From Micromonospora orduensis (GTDB taxonomy: Bacteria > Actinomycetota > Actinomycetes > Mycobacteriales > Micromonosporaceae), in contig NZ_VDFY01000120.1 in the NCBI RefSeq assembly GCF_006228125.1, positions 1 to 35,370 of the forward strand: a stretch of 35,370 nt of DNA, read 5' to 3'. Positions 17,518-24,390 of the stretch are shown here, piece by piece. The position numbers and the translations under genes were made by a program. The notes below the pieces were generated by a model. It saw only the letters and a program-made list of their open reading frames with translations. It had not been told where the DNA came from and ran no database searches. How positions within the stretch are numbered: position 1 is the first letter of the stretch; each line of letters starts with the position of its first letter.

Positions 17518-18177
17518 TTGACCTCGGAACCTGCCCTGCTCGATGCACTCCGCGCCCCCGCGACGCCGCCCCCACTGGACTGGCTGACCCTGGGCGACGC
17601 GTTCGAGGCCGCCTGCCTGCTGCGCTGCACGCCGCCGCCGACGGGCGCGCGGCGCGGAACCGACCCGGTGCCCGGGGTGGAGTTCAACCGGGAGGACGCC
17701 GCGCAGCGGATGCGCCAGCTACTCAGCCGGCTGGACATCCCGGTGACCCACGAGGCCGCCATCGGTGGTCTGCGCCGCCGCTACGAGCTGCACCGGCTCT
17801 GGGTGCCGCGCGAGCACCACGGCGCGTACACCCGGTTGTTGGACGCCGGCTGGCGGCAGGGGCGTCGGGAGCTGCTGGGCGGGCCACTGCCCGGCGCGTC
17901 GCCGGCCCGGCGGCGGTGGGTGTCCCGCCTGGCGGCGGCGGCCTGGCGGTCGGCGCTGCTGGCCGGGGGACGGCATGTGCGCCGGCACATCCTCGGCGTC
18001 CGGATCACCGACCGGGAGCTGGCCGCGGTGCTGATCCGCGCCGCCGCCGTGCTCGACGTGCCGGCCCGGCTCCGCCCGGGTACCGGCTGTTTCCTGGTCA
18101 GCGTCGCCGACGGCCCCGATCGGGCGCGGATCCTGCGCAGCGCGGCCCTGGAGCCGGCACACCGTCCGGCCTGCTGA
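17518..18177 (+). CDS. Uncharacterised protein with possible WhiA-like LAGLIDADG domain
   Basis: 219 residues from TTG 17518, selected for GGGAG eight bases upstream. The frame also opens further upstream. The first 75 residues are not recognised. Residues about 85-215 (LRRRYELHRLW, then AAWRSALLAGGRHVRRHILG, RELAAVLIRAAAVLDVPARL and FLVSVADGPDRARIL) resemble in order and spacing the LAGLIDADG half of the sporulation regulator WhiA, where an AAWRGAFLA helix is followed by a beta strand and a helix ending in an LG/LD turn. There is no HTH at the C-terminus, unlike WhiA. The resemblance is by eye and could be wrong. Function unknown. Stands between yaaA and the TAXI lipoprotein gene. Confidence 0.55.
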   Translation: MTSEPALLDALRAPATPPPLDWLTLGDAFEAACLLRCTPPPTGARRGTDPVPGVEFNREDAAQRMRQLLSRLDIPVTHEAAIGGLRRRYELHRLWVPREHHGAYTRLLDAGWRQGRRELLGGPLPGASPARRRWVSRLAAAAWRSALLAGGRHVRRHILGVRITDRELAAVLIRAAAVLDVPARLRPGTGCFLVSVADGPDRARILRSAALEPAHRPAC

Positions 18178-18249
18178 GCCGACGCCGCTGACGCGCCGGC
18201 CGCTTGAACGGGCTTGCGCCCACGCGGCCGACGGCGCACAGTGCAGCGC

Positions 18250-19212
18250 GTGAGGCGTACCTCGTCCAGTCGGCCCGGCCACCGCCGCGCGGGCCCGGCG
18301 GCCCTGTTGACGCTGCTGCTGGCCGTGACCCTGGCCGCCGCCGGCTGCCGGGACACCGCGAACGAGCCGCTGCGGATCCGGATCGCCACCGGCAGCCCCA
18401 CAGCCGTCTACTACGCCTTCGGTCAGTCCCTGGCGACCATCCTCAACCGGGAAATGCCCGACGTGCGGGCGAACGTGGTGGTCACCGCCGCCTCGGCGGA
18501 GAACGTCCGACTGGTCGGCTCCGGCGCCGCCGAGCTGGGCTTCACCCAGGCCGACGTGCTGCCCAGAGCCTCGGCGAAGGACTCGCCGGTCGACGCCATC
18601 GCCCGGGTGTACGACGACCAGCTGCACCTGGTCACCACGGGTGGCGGGCCGGTGCGTACCGTCGCCGACCTGCGGGGCCGGCGGGTCTCCGTCGGCGCGC
18701 CCGGATCGGGCACCGAGATCACCGCGACCCGGCTGCTGGAGGTGGCGCGGCTCGGCGGCGACCAGGTGCGCCGCGAGCGGCTCGGACTGGACGACTCGGT
18801 GGCCGCCCTGCGCGCCGGGCGGATCGACGCGTTCTTCTTCTCCGGCGGGCTGCCGGTACGCGGCATCGAGGAGCTGGCCTGGCGCAGCGCCACCCGGATC
18901 GTCGACCTAAGCGCGCTGACCGAGCCGCTGCGCTCCCGCTACGGGCCGGCCTACGTCTCCCGGGACATCCCCCGCTCGGTGTACGGCATGGACCCGGTGA
19001 CCACGGTGGCCGACCCGAACTACCTGATCGTGCGGGCCAACCTGCCGGAGCGGGTGGTCCGGGAGGTGACCCGGCTGTTGATGGAGCGCCGGGCCGAGCT
19101 GGGCGCGGCCCATCCGGCGGCCGGACGGATGAGCCCCCGCTCGGCGATCGTCACCGCCCCGCTGTCGCTGCACCCCGGGGCCGCCCAGTGGTACCGCGCG
19201 GCCAAACCCTGA
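18250..19212 (+). CDS. TAXI-family TRAP transporter solute-binding lipoprotein
   Basis: 320 residues from GTG 18250 (GTG 18241 also possible). A basic N-terminus, a hydrophobic stretch and the lipobox LAAAGC with Cys33 mark a lipoprotein anchored outside the membrane. The mature part fits the TAXI (TRAP-associated extracytoplasmic immunogenic) family: LRIRIATGSPTAVYYAFGQ, an AASAENVRLVGSGAAELGFTQ motif, LHLVTTGGG, and ADLRGRRVSVGAPGSGTE. TAXI proteins deliver glutamate, succinate or related organic acids to a fused TRAP permease. No TRAP permease is encoded in this window. It is convergent with a two-component system (six bases between the ends), which may sense the same ligand. Confidence 0.88.
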   Translation: MRRTSSSRPGHRRAGPAALLTLLLAVTLAAAGCRDTANEPLRIRIATGSPTAVYYAFGQSLATILNREMPDVRANVVVTAASAENVRLVGSGAAELGFTQADVLPRASAKDSPVDAIARVYDDQLHLVTTGGGPVRTVADLRGRRVSVGAPGSGTEITATRLLEVARLGGDQVRRERLGLDDSVAALRAGRIDAFFFSGGLPVRGIEELAWRSATRIVDLSALTEPLRSRYGPAYVSRDIPRSVYGMDPVTTVADPNYLIVRANLPERVVREVTRLLMERRAELGAAHPAAGRMSPRSAIVTAPLSLHPGAAQWYRAAKP

Positions 19213-19218
19213 GCACCG

Positions 19219-20646
19219 CTACGGGACGGGGCACGCGTCGCCGGCGGGTTCGGTGTCCGCGTCCTGCCGGTCGGCGTCGGCCGCGGGCGCCGGGAACCAC
19301 AGACCGGCGACCAGCCCCCGCGGCTCCCCCGCGCGCATCGTGAGCCGCCCGTCGGAGGCGTCCACGAGCACGGCGACGATGGTCAGGCCGAGCCCGGCGC
19401 CGTCGACGTTCTGCGCGTCCGGCGCCCGCCAGAACCGCTCGGTGGCCTGGCCGAGCTGACTCTCGGTCATGCCCGGCCCGGAGTCGCGCACCTCCAGGGC
19501 CACCCCGTGGTCGCGGCGGGCCACGCTCACCGTCACCGTTCCGCCGGCTCCGCTGAACTTCACCGCGTTGTCGATCAGCGCGTCGAGCGCCTGGTCGACG
19601 GCGGTCGGCACGGTGCGGGCGTACGCCGGGGCGTCGCCGGGGGCCAGCCGCAGCGTGACCGACCGGTGCCGCGCCAGCGGCGTCCACGCGGCCACCCGCA
19701 ACGCCGCCACCGCCGCCGCGTCGACGGTGACCCGCTCGTTCTCCTCGCGTTCGGCACGGGCCAGGGTGAGCAACGCGTCGAGCACCAGCGCCAGCCGGTC
19801 GGTCTCCTCCAGCGCCGACCGATGCTCGGAGCGGCCGTCCGCGTCGGTGAGGCTGGGGCCCAGCTCCTCCACCCGCAGCCGCAGCGCCGTCAGCGGGTTG
19901 CGCAGCTGGTGACTGGCGTGCGCCACGAAGGCGCGCTGCCGGTCCATCACGTCGGAGACCACGTCGGCCATGTGGTTGAAGCTGGCCGCGAGCCGGCGCA
20001 GCTCCGGCGGGCCGAGGCGATACTGCACCCGGGCGCCCCGGTCGCCCTCGGCGATCTCGTGGGTGACCGCGTCCAGCTCGGTGACCGGGCGCAGCACCCA
20101 CCCGGCCAGCCCGAACGCGGTGAGCACGCAGGCCAGCACGGCGAGCAGACCCGCCAGCGCGAGCAACAGCCACCAGGCGGCGACGGCCCGACGGATCGGG
20201 CCGGCCGGGGTCACGATCACCACCGCGCCGAGGACCTCGCCACCGTCGCTCACCGGCACGGCCACCACCACCGGGTCGGTCGTCCACGGCCACACCGACT
20301 GGGGAGCGCTGGCCTGCTGCCCGGACAGCGCGACGTCCAGGGCCGTGGTGGTCGCGGTCGGCTGCCACCGCGGCGAGGCGACCACGATCCCCCGGTCCCG
20401 GTCGACGACGGCCGCGCCGATCGCGTACAACTCGTCGTAGCTGCGCAGCTCCGACTCGATCGGGTCCGGGCCGCCGCCGCGCAACGTCGGCCCGGCCAGC
20501 GAGGCGAACCGGGTGGCGTCGGCCAGCCGGTCGGCGCGGACCCGTTCGGTCTCACTGCCGGCCAGGGTGGCGGCCAGCGGGGTCTCCAGGGCGATGAGGA
20601 CGAGCACCATCAGCAGCAGATAGCTGATCACCAGTCGGCGACGCAC
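19219..20646 (-). CDS. Sensor histidine kinase
   Basis: 475 residues from GTG 20646. There is an N-terminal membrane helix (about 5-28), an extracytoplasmic sensor domain (30-155), a second helix (156-185), a HAMP region (about 186-238), a HisKA H-box FVAHASHQLRNPLTAL with phospho-accepting His246, and a HATPase_c domain with DNAVKFS, DSGPGM and DGAGLGL motifs. The C-terminal 20 residues are acidic and disordered. It autophosphorylates and passes phosphate to the response regulator encoded immediately upstream. The RR stop codon TGA overlaps a GAGGAG ribosome-binding site, leaving nine bases between genes. The resemblance to TctE-like sensors and the neighbouring TAXI protein suggest organic-acid sensing, which is inference. 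Confidence 0.93.
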   Translation of the reverse strand: MRRRLVISYLLLMVLVLIALETPLAATLAGSETERVRADRLADATRFASLAGPTLRGGGPDPIESELRSYDELYAIGAAVVDRDRGIVVASPRWQPTATTTALDVALSGQQASAPQSVWPWTTDPVVVAVPVSDGGEVLGAVVIVTPAGPIRRAVAAWWLLLALAGLLAVLACVLTAFGLAGWVLRPVTELDAVTHEIAEGDRGARVQYRLGPPELRRLAASFNHMADVVSDVMDRQRAFVAHASHQLRNPLTALRLRVEELGPSLTDADGRSEHRSALEETDRLALVLDALLTLARAEREENERVTVDAAAVAALRVAAWTPLARHRSVTLRLAPGDAPAYARTVPTAVDQALDALIDNAVKFSGAGGTVTVSVARRDHGVALEVRDSGPGMTESQLGQATERFWRAPDAQNVDGAGLGLTIVAVLVDASDGRLTMRAGEPRGLVAGLWFPAPAADADRQDADTEPAGDACPVP

Positions 20647-20655
20647 GGCGGCTCC

Positions 20656-21312
20656 TCAGACCTCGCGCAGCCGGTAGCCGACCCCGCGTACGGTCTCCAC
20701 CAGGCGGGCGTCCCCCAGCTTGCCGCGCAGCGACCCCACGTGCACCTCGACGGTGTGCCGGTCGGCCCAGGTGGTGCCCCAGGCGTCGAGCAGGATGCGG
20801 TCGCGGGGCACCGCCACCCCGGGCTGGCGGGCCAGCGACAGCAGCACGTCGAACTCCTTGCGGGTCAACGTGACCAGCCGGCCGTCGACCGTCACCGTCC
20901 GGGCGGTCACGTCGATGCGCACCGGGCCGGCCTCGATCAGGTGCCGCTCCGGCGCGGCGTTCGCGGCCCGGCGCAGCACCGCCTCGATCCGGGCCTGCAA
21001 CTCCACCATCGAGAATGGTTTGACCACGTAGTCGTCGGCGCCGAGGCGCAGCCCGAGCACCCGGTCGCGCTCCTCACCCCGCGCGGTCACCGCGATGATG
21101 CCGAGCTGACTGCTGCGTCGGCGCAACGCCCGGCACAGGTCGGTGCCGTCCCCGTCGGGCAGGGTCAGGTCGAGCAGGACCAGGTCGCACGGGGCGGCGG
21201 AGAGCGCCGCGGCGACGGTGGCCGCGTGCTCGACCTCGTATCCGCGCCGGCCGAGGGCCGAGGAGAGCGCAGCGGCCACCCGGCGGTCGTCCTCCACCAG
21301 CAGGATCCGCAC
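20656..21312 (-). CDS. OmpR/PhoB-family response regulator
   Basis: 218 residues from GTG 21312. The receiver domain (1-118) has the acidic pair Glu7-Asp8-Asp9, phosphorylatable Asp48 in LVLLDLTLPDGDG, Thr76 and Lys98 in DDYVVKPF. A linker leads to a winged-helix DNA-binding domain (about 125-218) with LTRKEFDVLLSLARQPG, the recognition segment RHTVEVHVGSLRGKLG and ETVRGVGYRL. It acts as the transcriptional output of the histidine kinase that follows in the same operon. The target is not visible, though the convergent TAXI lipoprotein gene is a candidate by proximity. Confidence 0.95.
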   Translation of the reverse strand: MRILLVEDDRRVAAALSSALGRRGYEVEHAATVAAALSAAPCDLVLLDLTLPDGDGTDLCRALRRRSSQLGIIAVTARGEERDRVLGLRLGADDYVVKPFSMVELQARIEAVLRRAANAAPERHLIEAGPVRIDVTARTVTVDGRLVTLTRKEFDVLLSLARQPGVAVPRDRILLDAWGTTWADRHTVEVHVGSLRGKLGDARLVETVRGVGYRLREV

Positions 21313-21399
21313 CCGTGCCCCCGTCCCTCGCAGCGCCGTCCTGCGAATGGTGGCAGAAGCGGACGGCGAGCGGGAGGCCCGCCCACCGGGGGCGGACGC

Positions 21400-21717
21400 T
21401 CAGAGGCCGAAGACGTCGTCGGCGACGCTGTCCCGGACGCCGTCGGTGAAGCCCCGGAAGCCCGGGTCGTCGTGGCGGGCCGGCACGCTTGTGACGTTCA
21501 CGCCGCTGGCCTGGGTGACCGCGTCGACCAGGGGCGGAAAGTCGATCTCGGCGTCGTCGAAGGCGTCGTCGTCCGCCTCGGCCAGATTGATCACCTGCTG
21601 CACGTCGTCGGACGGGGTGTCCGGATCCGCGGCCCACTCGCCGCCGGCCCGGTAGCACTCGTCGTACAGCGCCCGCTGACTGTCGGTCCAGTCGTCGTCG
21701 TAGCTCTCCATCGCCAT
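21400..21717 (-). CDS. Small acidic protein of unknown function
   Basis: 105 residues from ATG 21717, or 103 from ATG 21711, which has GGAGG at a better distance. Strongly acidic: MESYDDDWTDSQRALYDECY opens the protein, and a run of Asp/Glu (AEADDDAFDDAEIDFP) sits in the middle. No membrane segment or known motif is seen. The codon pattern (strong third-position GC) supports translation. It lies upstream of the two-component operon on the same strand, 87 bp away, and is divergent from the DUF952 gene. Function unknown. Confidence 0.7.
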   Translation of the reverse strand: MAMESYDDDWTDSQRALYDECYRAGGEWAADPDTPSDDVQQVINLAEADDDAFDDAEIDFPPLVDAVTQASGVNVTSVPARHDDPGFRGFTDGVRDSVADDVFGL

Positions 21718-21800
21718 CCCCTCCGCGGCCGTTCCACCTGAGCATGCCGGGCCACGCCCGGCGTCGGCGGCGGTACGGCCGAAACGCGTACCCGCCGACG

Positions 21801-21806
21801 TAGGCT
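21801..21806 (+). promoter_or_regulatory. -10 element TAGGCT, probable leaderless promoter
   Basis: TAGGCT is followed by six bases and then the GTG start at 21813, the same geometry as upstream of glgE and the DUF222 gene. GGAG also occurs in the gap but is too close to the GTG to act as a normal ribosome-binding site. Confidence 0.4.
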
Positions 21807-21812
21807 GCGGAG

Positions 21813-22151
21813 GTGATCTACAAGCTGCTGCCGACGGTCGAGTGGGACGACGCCCGGGCGGCCGGGCACCTGGCCGGCTCGGCGGTGGATCGGCAGGACG
21901 GTTTCATCCACCTCTCCGCCGCCGAGCAGGTGGTGGAGACGGCCCGCCGGCACTTCGCCGGCGCCACCGGGTTGACCCTGCTCAGCGTGCGGGAGGACCG
22001 GCTGGGTGACGCGCTGCGGTGGGAACCGTCGCGCGGCGGGCAGCTCTTTCCACACCTGTACGGTCCACTGCCGGTCACCGCCGTGGTGGACGCGCGGGCG
22101 GTGCCGGTGGACGTTCCGGTCGCCGACGCGGTGGCCGCGCTCCTGAGCTGA
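21813..22151 (+). CDS. DUF952 domain-containing protein
   Basis: 112 residues from GTG 21813. The family pattern is clear: IYKLLPTVEWDDARAAGHL at the start, the DGFIHLSAAEQV motif near residue 39, VREDRLGDALRWEP in the middle and FPHLYGPLPVTAVV near the end. DUF952 proteins resemble the glutathione S-transferase/ADP-ribosyltransferase-like fold in some descriptions, but no activity is established. It stands alone, divergent from the small acidic gene and convergent with the polymerase gene, with a strong stem-loop between. Confidence 0.9.
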   Translation: MIYKLLPTVEWDDARAAGHLAGSAVDRQDGFIHLSAAEQVVETARRHFAGATGLTLLSVREDRLGDALRWEPSRGGQLFPHLYGPLPVTAVVDARAVPVDVPVADAVAALLS

Positions 22152-22157
22152 CGCGAC

Positions 22158-22190
22158 CGCGCCCGGTCCGACGGCGTCGGGCCGGGCGCG
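22158..22190. terminator. Strong stem-loop terminator between convergent genes
   Basis: A 15-bp stem (22158-22172 with 22176-22190, one G-T wobble) closes a three-base GGC loop. It sits midway between the DUF952 stop and the end of the convergent polymerase gene. There is no T-run, as expected of GC-rich actinobacterial terminators. Confidence 0.7.
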
Positions 22191-22200
22191 GATCGTCAGG

Positions 22201-23958
22201 TCAGCGGCAGAGGCGGGCGATCTCCTCCTGGAACCGGTCCATCGGGTTCTCCTCGGCGGGGCCGAGCAGATAGGTCTTCAACTCCCGGCGGGCCTCGGTC
22301 ATCGGGTCGTCACCGGCCCGGGTCACCGACACGATCTTCTCCAGCTCACCGCAGTCTTTCGAGAGCAGGTACGCGGCCCGCGCGGTCGGGAACTCCCTGC
22401 GGAACTCGTCCTCCGGCAGGCCGGCCGGGTTGGCCACCACGTACGGACGCTGGCTCTGCACGAAGTCGGAGACCACACTGGACACGTCACTGACCAGCAG
22501 GTCGGTCTGGTTGAAGCAGTCGAACAGCGCCGGCGTGCGGCCGGTGATGACCAGGTGCGCGGTGCCGTCCAGAGAGGACGCGTTCGGGTTGCCGCCGGCG
22601 GCGCGGATCGCGCTGACGATCCGCTCGTGCACGCTACGGGCCGCCGTCGACCGCGACCCGGTGAGCGGGTGCGGCTTGTAGATCAGCCGCACCCGGGGGT
22701 TCGTGGTCAGCAGCCCCTTGACGATCCGCTCACCCATCAACACAAGCGAGGTGTGGTACGGGTCGTCGTCGAGCCAGCCCTCCCAGGTGGGCGCGTACAG
22801 CACGGTGAACGGCCGGTCCACCGACTCGGCGCCGAACGTGTGCACACCGGCGAGCTGCGGACGGCCGATCTCGACGATGTCCGAGTCGAGCACGCCCACA
22901 CCGGCGCGGGCGTACCGCTCCCGGCCGGCCAGTCCGGCGACCCAGACCTCGTCGTACACCTTGCTGTAGGGGTTGACGCTGGCCTGCTTGTCGCTGTCAC
23001 CGTGCCCGACGAAGACGTGCTTCGTGCTGGGCTCGCGCAGCATGTGGATGTTCGCGCCGACGTTCGCGGCGTAGAGCGCCGCGCGGATGCTGCCGAGTTC
23101 GAGGTTCATGAAGTCCACCCCGGCCGGTACGCAGATCACCGGCAGCCGGGTGTCGGCCAGCTCCAGGAACGCGTCCCGGCTGCGCATCAGCACCACCGCG
23201 CGCTGCTGAAGCGCCTCGGTCGGGGCGAGCCACATGTTCGCCTGGTAGACGTCCTTCGCCGGGCCGGCGAAGTAGAGCGCCACCTCGGGCCGGTAGGTGT
23301 CCAGCCACCGCTGCACGGCGGGCAGCAGCGGACCCTGCCCCGAGCCCCGGCCGCGCAGCCAGGTCAGCGCGATGATCGCGCCCACCAGGCCGGTCGCCGC
23401 CACGGCCACCACGGCGGAGACGAGGAACGGGGTCACGTCGTGCTGCACCGCGGCGGCCACCGCCGCCGGCACCAGCAGCAGGTTGAGCAGGGGCATCCGC
23501 TCACCGGCGACGGCCGCGGCCCAGGCCGGCGGCTGGGGGGCCAAGCGCAGCGGACCCAGCTCGATGTTGCGCACCATCGCGGAGAGCGGGTTACGACGCT
23601 CGATCATGGTGGACAGGGCGCCGGCGAAGACCGACACGACCCACACGACTGCCGGCAGGGCGAGCAGCAGCGTCAGCTCACCGCCGTTGAGCGGCACCTC
23701 GGCGGCGACCAGCAGCACGGCGGCGAGATCCCGGGTCAACTGCCGGTACGAGAAGTGCAGGCCGACCTTCTCCAGCAGCAGCTGCGACGGTGGCGACCAG
23801 CGGGCCACGGCGAACTCGCCGACCACCGCGACCAGCCCGGCGACGGCGAACAGTCCGATCCAACCGAAGGTGCCGGCGACGAGCATGACCAGGTAGGACA
23901 GCACCAGCAGCGCGCTGCGGGCGGCGACGCCGAGGCGTCCCGATAACGTGCCGAACAA
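22201..23958 (-). CDS. CDP-glycerol/ribitol glycerophosphotransferase-like polymerase (TagF-like) with membrane domain
   Basis: 585 residues from ATG 23958. Residues 1-205 contain about six hydrophobic segments in pairs, anchoring the protein. Residues 225-580 form the Glyphos_transf (TagB/TagF/TarL) domain: YRPEVALYFAGPAKDVYQAN, the catalytic-region GHGDSDK at 318-324, the VLYAPTWEGW strand, YKPHPLTGS and the nucleotide-binding DLLVSDVSSVVSDF. This family adds glycerol-phosphate or ribitol-phosphate from a CDP donor to a lipid-linked chain at the cytoplasmic face. It is a paralogue of the gene at 30891 with the same two-part layout. The substrate cannot be told apart by eye. Transcription probably starts from a promoter-like motif about 240 bp upstream. 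Confidence 0.87.
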   Translation of the reverse strand: MFGTLSGRLGVAARSALLVLSYLVMLVAGTFGWIGLFAVAGLVAVVGEFAVARWSPPSQLLLEKVGLHFSYRQLTRDLAAVLLVAAEVPLNGGELTLLLALPAVVWVVSVFAGALSTMIERRNPLSAMVRNIELGPLRLAPQPPAWAAAVAGERMPLLNLLLVPAAVAAAVQHDVTPFLVSAVVAVAATGLVGAIIALTWLRGRGSGQGPLLPAVQRWLDTYRPEVALYFAGPAKDVYQANMWLAPTEALQQRAVVLMRSRDAFLELADTRLPVICVPAGVDFMNLELGSIRAALYAANVGANIHMLREPSTKHVFVGHGDSDKQASVNPYSKVYDEVWVAGLAGRERYARAGVGVLDSDIVEIGRPQLAGVHTFGAESVDRPFTVLYAPTWEGWLDDDPYHTSLVLMGERIVKGLLTTNPRVRLIYKPHPLTGSRSTAARSVHERIVSAIRAAGGNPNASSLDGTAHLVITGRTPALFDCFNQTDLLVSDVSSVVSDFVQSQRPYVVANPAGLPEDEFRREFPTARAAYLLSKDCGELEKIVSVTRAGDDPMTEARRELKTYLLGPAEENPMDRFQEEIARLCR

Positions 23959-23970
23959 AGGTACAGCTCC

Positions 23971-24126
23971 CTACGAGAGTGGTGACCGTCTGGGCGCGTG
24001 GCCCTGGATGGCGACGCCGGATGGGGACGGCCCGCGTACGACGCGGGGGCCACGCGGCGATGCGGAGGTCGCAGCCTCGCGCGCCGCCGACGGGTCGGCC
24101 CCGCCACCGCGCACGCCACGTCCCAT
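23971..24126 (-). CDS. Possible 51-codon leader ORF upstream of the TagF-like gene
   Basis: ATG 24126 is preceded by AGGAG at seven bases, and the frame runs 51 codons to a stop 12 bp before the polymerase start. The product (Arg/Pro/Ser/Gly-rich, MGRGVRGGGADPSAAREAA at the start) has no recognisable family. Its ribosome-binding site and short distance to the next gene make translation plausible, either as a leader peptide or to couple translation. Composition alone does not prove coding. Confidence 0.3.
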   Translation of the reverse strand: MGRGVRGGGADPSAAREAATSASPRGPRVVRGPSPSGVAIQGHAPRRSPLS

Positions 24127-24203
24127 GTCCGAACTCCTGAATGCAGTGTGCCACGCACGGACCCGCCCGAAACCGCGCCTCGGGCCGTCCGCGCGTGACT
24201 GCG

Positions 24204-24213
24204 ACCTTAACGC
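24204..24213 (-). promoter_or_regulatory. GCGTTAAGGT motif upstream of the TagF-like gene
   Basis: On the minus strand GCGTTAAGGT contains a TAAGGT -10-like hexamer, 78 bp upstream of the leader ORF and about 245 bp upstream of the polymerase. The same ten bases occur upstream of the CDP-polyol synthase gene at 29268-29277. The rest of 23959-24390 shows no other gene or repeat that I can support. Confidence 0.35.
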
Positions 24214-24390
24214 CGTGGAACACCGAGGGATCACCCGGGTATCGGACCGCAATCCGGGCAGTGAACCGGCCCCGCCGCTGTGCGGACCGTCACCCGATCG
24301 CGGCGCGCCCGCACGCCGGGCCGGGGCCGACACACCACGACCCGGACGCGGTGGGGCGCCCGGGCCGTGGTGACGACATGTTCCGGCAGG

